Below are positions 11,038 through 21,452 of a DNA stretch of 64,000 bases, piece by piece. The stretch spans positions 67,600,256 through 67,664,255 of the forward strand of contig NC_039364.1 in the NCBI RefSeq assembly GCF_003573695.1. Direction: 5' to 3'. The position numbers were made by a program, and so were the translations under genes. Source of the DNA: Papaver somniferum (Eukaryota > Streptophyta > Magnoliopsida > Ranunculales > Papaveraceae). Position 1 is the stretch's first letter, and every line of letters begins with the position of its first letter. Below the pieces are notes generated by a model, which worked only from the letters and a program-made list of their open reading frames with translations, had not been told where the DNA came from and searched no databases.

Positions 11038-12551
11038 TGTTGTAGTATTTCGATTGCGGTAAATAAGGATTCGTTGCTCGGACTTGAAAATATTTTTAAA
11101 ACAAAAATATATACAAAATTTGTCACAGGATCAAGAGATACTAGGACTTAGGATTCCACCAATTCTTATACTCATGTGAATCAACTATTAATTCTAGACA
11201 ATTATAACTTATAATTATAACAAATATCGACTCTTTTCTTTGCGAAAAATAGATTTTGTAAAGTATTAGATTTAAATCATAAGCATGATGCATCAAGAAT
11301 CTCATGGATTAAGCATACATCATCAGACAAAATCACAAATAATCAATAAAAATCATAATTCCATTCATAACAATGCAAATAGTCATAAAAGAATTAAATA
11401 AAAATTACTCATGCATAAAGAATGGTTTCTTTCATCATCCCAGTATTGGGGTTTAGCTATTCATATTAATCATACACTCAAAATATTAATTCAAAGATCA
11501 AAGTGTGATCAAAAGAGTCAAAAGTTATAAAACAGTGGTTCTGTGACCAACAAAATACGTCAGAAAGAAACGATACCATGGAACTGCGGTAAAACAACGA
11601 CACTCCGCTGCTGCTGTTGACGCTGCGGAAAATAAGACTGCTCTGTGCAGTCTGTTCTTCGTGTTCTTCAAGGTCCTCTAATGGCAGCAGCAGCAGGTGG
11701 GAATTGCTGTTAATCCTTCTTCTTTGCTCCTCTGCGTCCCAAACCTTCCCCAAACTCTTGATATTCTTTTCTAAGACTCGTAACAACTTATTTATACACC
11801 ACAACTCGAGAAAATCTTTTCTTTTTTTCTTCGCTGCCAAACTTTCCTCCACGGCTACTGGAACTTTTCAATCTCTTCGTACGCGTCATCTGAGCTGTTA
11901 AATTGCCACCAAACTCTCATATGATATAGCAACAATCAAAGAGAATATATTCTCTACCCAACTGGCCATGTAACTTCCAAAATTTGAACCAAACAGAACC
12001 TGTGAAATATCACGACTCTGTCTTCTTTTTCCGGCTTGTCTAGCCCAATACGTTCGATCAAAACACATGTACATGGTCTTTTATCCTCTATGAAGTCCAG
12101 CCCAGTTGATTCCCACGATTTAATCTCCCTAAAAACAGCCCAATGATTCGAACTCTTCGCTGTTCTTCACTGCAACAACATTTCCCGCCAATTTTTCTTT
12201 TAAACTGTGAAGAAGGTGTCCCCCTTATCCAATCCTGATGTCCCCTTAGTACATGCTCTGAAATGGGTGCCCCTTATCCAACTTAGGGGTGCCTTTAGCA
12301 ATTCTTCTTGGATGTTTTCCGCACTTTTTCGGGGTTCCTCCGGGGTGTTTCTGGGTGTCTCCAACATACTTCTGGGGTGCTTCTGGTAGTTATCAACGGA
12401 GGTCCAAATGCCGCATTTTTAGCCAATTTCGCCACAAAGCCTTATTCTTCCAAAAACACCTACAAATAAATAAAATAACCAAATAAGTACGATATCGAGC
12501 ACTAACAATATATACAAATGAGCTATATTAGACACATAAATGCGTCTATCA
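11038..12551 (-). repeat. 3' LTR of the nested pol-less element
   Basis: Starts TGTTGTAGTATTTCG and ends GCGTCTATCA. It aligns along its length with 16685-18212, differing by scattered substitutions and small indels (for example one fewer CAG near 11690 and a missing CTCGAGAAAAT repeat near 11810). A minus-strand TATAAATAA lies at about 11788-11796. Confidence 0.92.
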
Positions 12552-12567
12552 AATACCCCCAAACTTA
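12552..12567 (-). other. Polypurine tract of the nested pol-less element
   Basis: Minus-strand TAAGTTTGGGGGTATT directly abuts the 3' LTR, which starts TGATAGACGC. This primes plus-strand DNA synthesis. The equivalent site in the plus-strand relative is AGGTTTGGGGGTATT at 54781-54795. Confidence 0.85.
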
Positions 12568-13996
12568 TTACTTGCTAGTCCAGAGCAAATCAAAACTACA
12601 AAATAAAATCCTAACTCACTTTCGCATGCATCATTGATTGCATTTAGCGTATGCAATAAGCCTTTAAAACCCTAGGTGGCCCTAGTGGCCGAGTTATAGT
12701 CTCGGGAGGGATTACCAGAGATATACCCACAAAATCTTTACTCCAGACCCTAGCTATCGACGCAGAACCTCGGAAAGCACTAAAGAACCTCCTTGGTTGG
12801 CATACTTATTGATTATTGGAGGAAGTACCCTGATGCGAAATTTCAATTGATGTACACGAGTTTGCACTCAAGCATACTAAAATTCATATAAAGTGACAGA
12901 GCTCTACTCAGATAGTCGCACTATGGACATCAATATCCGGATTCAAAACTAATCACATGGATAAATCAAGAAGATGGATATAGAGAAAAATATAGATGGT
13001 TCTGATGTTTACTAAGTGAACGACGTTTCCCGTATCTGTCTGAAGGCCTCCGCCAAAATGAACCTATCCTAATGGATTGAGATACTAGTCTGACTAATAT
13101 CAACACAACTGGCATATACAAGGGAATCAGTGATTGATAATCCTAACTCTAGGTCAACACAGCTGGCATATACAAGGGTACCAGTGGTCGACTTTATTGA
13201 ATTTATTCCTTTTGGTCAAATGGTCTAGTCTCAAAAAAAAAATTTTAATTTTTTTTTTTCAACTTTTTTTTTTTTTTGGTATCTCAATCACTCTAATTCA
13301 CCCTAGCATTGGTAACAAGTTGAATCGTGAGCCCCACCTAATCACTTAGAGTAATATAGTTTAAAAAACAAAATAAAATAAAAATAGAAGTGAAAAGGAC
13401 TCAACGAGATATGGTGAAACTATCATGTTATTTCTAACACCTGAGCTCTGTGCTTTTATGAATAGACTCTTCTAGATGTTTCCATCTAATCAGATTGGTT
13501 CCTCAACTTCTACAACCAAAATGCTTCCATCCACTTAGGTTGGTTAGTGCTATCCTTAATATGCATAAATTTCTAGGCTCTGGAGTTTATTTAAAACAAA
13601 AAGTTTCTACCCCACCCCCAAACTTAAATCTAACATTGTCCTCAATGTTCTAAAGATGAAATTAAAAGCATGAACAAGGAGAAACGGTTACTATTTGAAG
13701 CAAAAGAGTTAAGGAAGGATATTACCGTGTTGCATGAGATTGGGTTACCTCCCAAGAAGTGCTAAGTTTAAAGTCTTCAGCCAGACATAGAAAAGGTTTA
13801 GTCAACTCGAATCGTATAACAGTAGCCGGAATAACTGTAGGTCTTTAAAACCAAAAAGAGCTGACAAAAGGAAACTGCAGTGAACCAATAAAATGTACAA
13901 GACTAGCATGCCCTTACCTAGTTTCTGGATAACTATCGCTAATTGCGGTTCAGGTTCTATGAAGGGGTCTAAATAGACTATTTTCCTCGGATGCAT
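12568..13996 (-). other. 3' non-coding region of the nested pol-less element
   Basis: It contains a second purine motif at 13611-13650 (minus-strand ACATTGAGGACAATGTTAG then AAGTTTGGGGGTGGGG). Near 12655-12690 is a block shared with the plus-strand relative (minus-strand AAAGGCTTATTGCATACGC, then TAAATGCA). A short direct repeat around caactggcatatacaaggg occurs near 13108 and 13160. Nothing coding was seen; short open frames here are not conserved with the relative. Confidence 0.7.
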
Positions 13997-15580
13997 TTAC
14001 TCATAGGTAGGATCCAAATTATTAGGTCCTAGAGTCTGGAAAAACTCAGATAAGAACCTGAAATCACAAAATAACCTAAATAATTTAGGATCCTCTAAGT
14101 CAATTAAGTATGACTTACATAGTTGACCACAGTCAGAGTAGTGGTCATTCTGAAGCAAATGTGTCGACTCTAATTTCCTAAAGTACTTAGGCTTAGTCTC
14201 AGAACTTAATAAGTGACACATTTGAAATCTATACGTTCCCATAATTGGAAGAAAACTATTTGGTGGGAAAACAAAGTCAATCTGGGTATCATAGCCTGGA
14301 AAAACCACATCAACCAGAGGGTGGGTTTCTAACGACTGAACTTTTTTCAGGACATCATTAGGTTCGGGAAACCTAGTATGAAGATAATCTTGTAAGATGG
14401 TTGAGGCATGGATATCAAGTCCTATGTAAGGGGACTTTCTGAGAGTTAAAGGTAAAGTACTAGGAAAGTGATAATCACCCCCAAACTTAGAGTTTTCAGT
14501 GTCTCTAGATAGACTAGTCACAATCTCCCTAATTTCTAGATCATCAGATTCTTGGAAGTGGTCAATTGATTCTTCTAAGTTTTTATCAGGTAGTGCATCT
14601 TTACTCATCTCTACGGGTCTATGTTCTTCATTTAAGATTATTGTTTCTAAGTCGCTAGACTCTAAAACAGCATTTTCATAATAAACCCGTTCCTCTAAAC
14701 CACTATCGGCTTCGTAATCAAAAGGAAATACTACATCGTCTAAAACGGTGGTATTCCTAATCAAATCCTCGTCCTCTTGAATAGGTGAATAATCATAAAA
14801 ATTATTTGGATTTGAAGTAGAAATAATATAATCACTATAAAGCTCAATTGGATTACTAGATTCCTGATCACTATGCCTACATATTTCAGATTCTTCATCA
14901 CTACTATCCTCATCATCATAATAGTACGAAGATGATTGAACCTTATCTAAATAAGTAGTGTTACCAATTATAACCTCGTTATCTTGATTATGTGAAAAAC
15001 TATCTTCATTTTCAAGGGTATTATTGGATACACTATATTGGCAATTCAAGTTATTTTGAGCAATACTTTCGTTCGTCTCTAACTCAAGTCTACGTGTCGA
15101 CTCAGCTATCCTCTCAAGGGTCTCTTCCAAAGAAAGTTCCCTTAGTGTAGGATCTAAGTTTTGAGTTAATCTATTGAGTATATCTTCTATAGATTCAGTT
15201 GTTGTTGCAGTTCTTTCGTCCATAACTACGTTATTCACCTCATCTAATTTATACGTCGATTCAGCTAACTGACGTGATGACTCAGCTAAATTCCTGATAG
15301 TCTCTTCTAGAGAAGGAATAGGAACTGAAGGATCATAATAAGGACTACTTTTCAATAGTTTGATTGTATCCTCTAGAGACGAAGAACTAGTACTATAATC
15401 TTCTTGCTCGTATGACTGATGCACGTGTGGATAGTAATTGGGATCACCATGATATGACCCATAACCTTCAAAAGGTTGGCGTTCCCAACCACGATTCACA
15501 TTGTGGTCATAATAATGTCCATATTGTTCAGTTGGATAATTATATTCATTCTGATGGCTATTATAATACCAGTTTGACAT
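13997..15580 (-). CDS. Acidic ORF of a pol-less LTR retrotransposon (Gag-like or unknown)
   Basis: A 527-codon intact frame is the only ORF of this element. The N-terminus is Tyr/Asn/His-rich (NWYYNSHQNEYNY), then repeated Ser/Glu helices occur (SLEETIRNLAESSRQLAEST, SLEETLERIAESTRRLE), likely coiled coil at about residues 65-180. A long acidic middle follows, then a more ordered C-terminal part (about 370-527) ending near DPKLFRLFCDF. That C-terminal part aligns loosely with the ORF at 51773-53329 (GLDIHASTILQDYL versus GLELCASQVLLDYF; DPKLFRL versus DPQLFRL). No zinc knuckle, protease or polymerase motif was seen. A structural Gag-like role is an inference. Confidence 0.7.
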   Translation of the reverse strand: MSNWYYNSHQNEYNYPTEQYGHYYDHNVNRGWERQPFEGYGSYHGDPNYYPHVHQSYEQEDYSTSSSSLEDTIKLLKSSPYYDPSVPIPSLEETIRNLAESSRQLAESTYKLDEVNNVVMDERTATTTESIEDILNRLTQNLDPTLRELSLEETLERIAESTRRLELETNESIAQNNLNCQYSVSNNTLENEDSFSHNQDNEVIIGNTTYLDKVQSSSYYYDDEDSSDEESEICRHSDQESSNPIELYSDYIISTSNPNNFYDYSPIQEDEDLIRNTTVLDDVVFPFDYEADSGLEERVYYENAVLESSDLETIILNEEHRPVEMSKDALPDKNLEESIDHFQESDDLEIREIVTSLSRDTENSKFGGDYHFPSTLPLTLRKSPYIGLDIHASTILQDYLHTRFPEPNDVLKKVQSLETHPLVDVVFPGYDTQIDFVFPPNSFLPIMGTYRFQMCHLLSSETKPKYFRKLESTHLLQNDHYSDCGQLCKSYLIDLEDPKLFRLFCDFRFLSEFFQTLGPNNLDPTYE

Positions 15581-16662
15581 TTTAACTGCAAGGGAATTCT
15601 AAACAAGCACAAAGAAGGCTGACTTGACCACGACAAGCCTATTTTATCTAGCAAACAAAAAGCATGATGGCTCCCTTAGATTGTTTCTAGACTAGCTTCT
15701 ATCTCTCGAAGGGGAATTCGTTACAGTTTGAGCAACCCCTCTAGATCAATCCGAGCTAATGTGAGATGAAACTGAGGCGAGGGAAGCTCAATGGAGCTTT
15801 GATACCCAAGGTCTCACCGGCGTTACAAGGCGGCTTGTTTCAACTCCCAGAAGTCATCATGAACTTTGAAATTGCTTAAAAGGTAACCAATATCCTTCGA
15901 AAAAGTTTCCTAACAAGCTCTATACCTTATAGGTCTCTTTCTAATCATATTTTAAAGCTTGGGTTGCGTTAGGTTTTGTTTTCCTAAAATGGGAAAGAAG
16001 GGAACGGTGATGAAATCCGAACCCTTATCTTGTTTAGGTCAGGCCTTTCCCTTTACTAGGAAAATAAAGACAGTCCGGTTCGTCCTCAAACAATTAGCAC
16101 CTTAAGGAGTACAGTAACTCGCTTGCAGGGGATTCGCGAGTGTTTCGATTGGACTTACCTCCCGTACCAGACGGGGGATGAACCGTTGTCGTCGACTCGG
16201 GCCACGACTCCTATGCCGTGTGCGAACCCGAGGGGCCGAGGTGATATTGTAATCACCGTCCTTCTCTGCACATAATTTAATAATATTTTTTTTATTAATA
16301 ATAAGACCCTTCTGTAAGGTTAAAAAAAATAAAAAAAAAAAAAATGTCCAAAAGTCCAGAATAAAGTCCAAATAAAAAGTCCAAAAATTACAAAAATTAT
16401 GAAAAATAAAGCCTATTTACAAATTCTAAAAATAAATAAATAAAAGCTATATACAAAAAAAAATAATAATAATAAAAATTAAATCCTAAAAAAAATATGT
16501 CTTTTTTTTTCTTCTCTTTTAGCTTTTAGCTTTAAGATTTTTGTTCCCAAGTCCTTAGTATTCCACTTCGAACCTGTAAATCAAAGACACAAAAAGAAAC
16601 GTAAAAAGGAACAAATAATAGTAAAAAAAAAAAAAAAAACCTAAAAACAAATCTATAAACAA
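15581..16662 (-). other. Leader region of the nested pol-less element
   Basis: This is the 5' untranslated stretch between the primer-binding site and the ORF. It has long A/T runs on the plus strand at 16264-16345, 16380-16510 and 16620-16640. A GC-richer patch at 16130-16240 (around gactcgggccacgactcc and cgaacccgaggggccgag) could fold and may hold packaging signals. No supported coding. Confidence 0.6.
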
Positions 16663-16681
16663 GTCTGCGTCGGCGGCGCCA
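16663..16681 (-). other. Primer-binding site of the nested pol-less element
   Basis: Minus-strand TGGCGCCGCCGACGCAGAC lies three bases from the 5' LTR. The first eight bases match the complement of the tRNA-Asp 3' end (TGGCGCCG); the rest has drifted. The relative at 49086-56604 keeps an 18-base match. Confidence 0.8.
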
Positions 16682-16684
16682 TTT

Positions 16685-18212
16685 TGTTGTAGTATTTCGA
16701 TTGCGGTAAATAAGGATTTGTTGCTCGGACTTGAAAAGATTTTTAAAACAAAAATATATACAAAATTTGTCACAGGATCAAGAGATACTAGGACTCAGGA
16801 TTCCACCAATTCTTATACTCATGCGAATCAACTATTAATTCTAGACAATTATAACTTATAATGATAACAAATATCGACTCTTTTCTTTGCGAAAAATAGA
16901 TTTTGTAAAGTATTAGATGTAAATCATAAGCATGATGCATCAAGAATCTCATGGATTAAGCATACATCATCAGACAAAATCACAAATAATCAATAAAAAT
17001 CATAATTCCATTCATAACAGTGCAAATAGTCATAAAAGAATTAAATAAAAATTACTCATGCATAAAGAATGGTTTCTTCCATCATCCCAGTATTGGGGTT
17101 TAGATTTTCATATTAATCATACACTCAAAATATTAATTCAAAGATCAAAGTGTGATCAAAAGAGTCAAAAGTTATAAAACAGTGGTTCTGTGACCAACAA
17201 AATACGTCAGAAAGAAACGATACCAGGGAACTGCAGTAAAACAACGACACTCCGCTGCTGCTGTTGACGCTGCGGAAAATAAGACTGCTCTGTGCAGTCT
17301 GTTATTCGTGTTCTTCAAGGTCCTCTAATGGCAGCAGCAGCAGCAGGTGGGAATTGCTGTTAATCCTTCTTCTTTGCTCCTCTGCGTCCCAAACCTTCCC
17401 CAAACTCTTGATATCCTTTTCTAAGACTCGTAACAACTTATTTATACACCACAGCTCGAGAAAATCTCGAGAAAATCTTTTCTTCTTTTCTTCGCTGACA
17501 AACTTTCCTCCACGGCTGCTGGAACTTTTCAATCTCTTCGTGCGCGTCATCTGAGCTGTTAAATTGCCACCAAACTCTCCTATGATATAGCAACAATCAA
17601 AGAGAATATATTCTCTACCCAACTGGCCATGTAACTTCCACAATTTGAACCAAACAGAACCCGTGAAATATCACGACTTTGTCTTCTTTTTCCGGCTTGT
17701 CTAGCCCAATACGTTCGATCAAAACACATGTACACGGTCTTTTATCCTCTATGAAGTCCAGCCCAGTTGATTCCCATGATTTAATCTCCCTAAAAACAGC
17801 CCAATGATTCGAACTCTTCGCTGTTCTTCACTGCAACAACATTTCCCGCCAATTTTTCTTTTAAACCGTGAAGAAGGTGTCCCCCTTATCCGATCCTGAT
17901 GTCCCCTTAGTACATGCTCTGAAATGGGTGCCCCTTATCCAACTTAGGGGTGCCTTTAGAAATTCTTCTGGGATGTTTTCCGCACTTTTTCGGGGTTCCT
18001 CCGGGGTATTTCTGGGTGTCTCCAACATACTTCTGGGGTGCTTCTGGTAGTTATCAACGGAGGTCCAAATGCCGCATTTTTAGCCAATTTCGCCACAAAT
18101 CCTTATTCTTCCAAAAACACCTACAAATAAATAAAATAACCAAATAAGTACGATATCGAGCACTAACAATATATACAAATGATCTATATTAGACACATAA
18201 ATGCGTCTATCA
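16685..18212 (-). repeat. 5' LTR of the nested pol-less element
   Basis: The right-hand copy of the LTR, TGTTGTAG...CTATCA, followed by the duplication GTACT. It is the promoter LTR for the minus-strand element; a minus-strand TATAAATAA lies near 17443. Confidence 0.92.
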
Positions 18213-18217
18213 GTACT

Positions 18218-19099
18218 TAGTTAAGATCAATTGCACAAGTTATAGGATCAGTCATACCAACTACTAAAACTTGTTAACCTACCACAAGGATCGATTACAC
18301 ATCTTGTGATTAGTCCCAACCAAGTTCTAGGATTTGTTACCCAATGACTAGGAATGGTCACATCAATTACAAATATCTATCATACCATCTCAGGTGATTA
18401 CTTAAGAATCGGTTTCACTAATAAAAGTCATACCAATACAAAAGTCAGGCATTGTGAATAATTTTACCAAGATACATAAACAAGTTATGAGCGGTTATAC
18501 TAAACACACATATTGGTAATCCAAAGATTTGCAATGAATAACAATACCAATAAGCCTAGCGATTTCCCTTTCGATTCATAAAACAAGATTATGAATTGTA
18601 CTTCCTTTAAACGAATGTAAAACATTGTTTCCTAGGACGAAATGTTCACCCATACCCATACACGTAATCACAATAGCATTCATACGAACAATTATGTCGA
18701 TGTCTTATATACGAAGTTCAAAAGATAGACGTTATACTCCGTATTGTAATTCCTTAATACTATGTCTAACTAGAGTATAATCATTCACATCTTCGCAGTT
18801 ATGTTTTCAATATGCACGACTTGAAAGATATGTTAGGAGTGAAACAGTTCAAGTCAAATATTACTAACCTCAAGTGGAAGGATGATGTCGTCGTTGTATC
18901 TCTTTACTTCTTCACATTCTTCAAGTCTTAACGTAATACTTGTAAGTCTCATATCCTAGTAACTTTCTAGCTAACCTATACGAAGTTGACTCTAGTAAAT
19001 AATCAAGCGACTCTTTAAATGAGTTTTGATTCACTAAAATATGACAACCAAACTTGACATACCAACGCTTGGTGGGTTCAACCGAGCTATGCTCTAACA
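18218..19099 (-). repeat. 3' LTR of the Copia-like element, second part
   Basis: It continues the LTR that was cut at 11037; 18230-19099 aligns with 26400-27267. It ends GAGCTATGCTCTAACA and is followed at once by the polypurine tract. Confidence 0.9.
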
Positions 19100-21452
19100 A
19101 TCTCCCCCTTTATCAATTTCAGTGACAAAACTCTTACATCATATGGATAAACAAATTACAAGAATTCATTACACATACGCTTGATTCCAAGTTTCAACAG
19201 CACAATAACCTGTATACATTCAATCCATAAAATCCGTTGTTGACATTATAATAACAAAGCTAATACTCCTCCTAAAAGTAAGATAGGTAGATTTTCAATC
19301 CGCACATCTTTGTTATTCCTTTTGTAGTCCATATAACTACAAGTATCAATATGATATGTTACTCCCCCTTAGTCTATACGTTACTCTTTCGTTAGATATA
19401 ACGTTTAAGCACCATTCGTTAGATATAACGTTTAAGCACCATTGTCCTTTCCTTAGTGATACCAAATCACTTGTTTACTCCATATATTTCTCCCCCTTTT
19501 TGTCACAAAATGACAAAGGTACGAGCAAATAAAGGACAAACAGAAAGGATCTTACAAATCTCAAAAGACTTGTAACCTATAAGAGTTAAGCACGAGGGTT
19601 CCACACACCATTTTAGATAACCAATATCAAAACCGAAACTACAAAGTAATTTTGTTTTGATATGTTACCAAGGAAACAATTGCCCGAATCAATTTTCCCT
19701 AATAGTTTAGCAAAACAAAAATCGACTAAGCACCTTAGTTCTTTTGCTAAACCTATTGTACAAATACAATCGCTTGTTCGATAAGACCAAAATAAAGATC
19801 AGAATTAACTCTATTTTTCTCATCAGGTTCTAATTATTCAAATAATAACTTAGACCTTTCACTTTTAAACAAGACAAGTACTAAGTTAGTTAACTAGCAT
19901 TTCTTATTAAGGCATTCGATTAGACTTGAATAACCGAAACCTCCACTTTGGTAAGTCTAACTAAGATCAGAAATAACTTAGTTTCTCTTATCCGGAATCG
20001 AATTGGACTAAACAATTCATCCTGAAAACTTTTTGTTAAGCCATAAACAATTCATACAAACCAAATAAATCAACTTGCAGAATTATTTACCTCAACCGGA
20101 AGCAATTGAAACAAACATAGATATTAAAGTACCGCCATTGCGTCGTAATTTCTTAAGCCTAAACAATTGATACCAAACAATAAAGCAAGATAATAATAGT
20201 TTTTCTTAACCGGAAACAATTGAATCACACACACATCCATACACAAATAATGGAATATACATCAATTGTACCGAAATTTTGTTAAACAAAAGCAATAAAT
20301 ATATGCAATAAAATCAGGCTTTTCTTAAACAGGAAAACGATTAACTAACAAATTTGTTACCTCAAGTTCCGCATCCTCTTCTCCCCCAGAAAGATATGTC
20401 ATTAAGCGCAAGTTCACATTAGAACTCTCCCCCATTGTGTTGTCATCCTCTCGCAAAATAAAAGAACAACAACAAGGACCAACCTTTACCAGAGAAAGGT
20501 TGAAAACCGGTTTTAACTAATGCGATGCAAAAGTTGAAACCCCGAAACACATATGCTTTTATGCTAAACCAAAAGATTCAACATATTGTGACTTTTTCAC
20601 ATATTAGTTTCAATCGGAACCCCTTATGATCCTTTGATAAAGCCTACCAACATGGGCTAGAACTTAATCCTGCTAAACCAAAAAATCACCCAAACCATAA
20701 GAGTTCACACAATATGAGATCGAATATCAAGGTTATGAAAACCGAAATCAAACATCTTATAAACATACATAGCAATAAAATAAAACATTCAAGCACAGGC
20801 TATGTAATTGAAAAACTATCACAAGAAAAATTATAAACTAATAATTTTATTCATAAATAATAGATAGTTTTATTCAAAATAGACCTTATACAATTATTGA
20901 AAGAAATCAAAAACCGATGTCTATTTTTCCTTGATTACTTTCAGTCTTCAACTTGTGAAATTCTTCAAGTAAATAACCTCGTTGTTTGACCAGAATTTCT
21001 TGCAGTTGAGAAATTTTCGTGAAGGATTTCGCAAGAACATGTAATTCTGTCTTTAATTGAACACAAATGTGTGTCAATGCTTCAATACACTGATCTTTCT
21101 TCAGCATTTTTTCCCTTTCCTTCTTGCTAAGCCAATCTCTCTTTTTGATTTTTCTCTTTCATTTCTCTATATCAAGAGAAGATGCAGACTTATTCTTAAA
21201 GTGATCTTTCTGATCTAGCATCTTATCAAGAGACGACATTGGATCCAGACTCATAGTTCGGACAAGGAATGACCAACAAAAGCGAAGGATCTTTTTATAA
21301 TTTTCATACTTCCGAAAATATAATATTCCTAAAGATACGAATATCTCAAATATTTTCAATTACTAGATTTTATTTCCATAATATATACACATAAGTGCCT
21401 TGATCTTTCTTCTTCCTCACAAAAATTTGGCACACGTGGTGAGGAAAGAATT
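19100..21452 (-). other. 3' internal region of the Copia-like element, non-coding
   Basis: It begins with the polypurine tract at 19100-19112 (minus-strand AAAGGGGGAGAT). Further C-rich plus-strand runs of the same kind (ctcccccttagt near 19362, tctccccctttttgtcac near 19491, ctcccccag near 20383) lie further in. Only short frames remain (20907-21107, Lys/Leu-rich, possibly coiled coil). No pol domain was found here, where one would be expected in an autonomous Copia element. Confidence 0.7.

Larger units (their letters stand above)
11038..18212 (-). mobile_element. Pol-less LTR retrotransposon (nested, minus strand)
   Basis: Bounded by the 5-bp duplication GTACT at 11033-11037 and 18213-18217. 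LTRs lie at 11038-12551 and 16685-18212 (TG...CA). A TGGCGCCG primer-binding site lies next to the right LTR and a purine tract next to the left LTR. The only substantial ORF is at 13997-15580, and there is no protease, reverse transcriptase or integrase. It interrupts the 3' LTR of the Copia-like element, whose sequence resumes at 18218. The organisation matches the plus-strand element at 49086-56604. Confidence 0.9.

Noticed and set aside
11478..12486. Frames at 11478-11852, 11617-11901 and 12207-12486, and their equivalents near 17264-18147
   Set aside because: Present only because both LTRs of the nested element share sequence; no domain, and opposite-strand overlaps.
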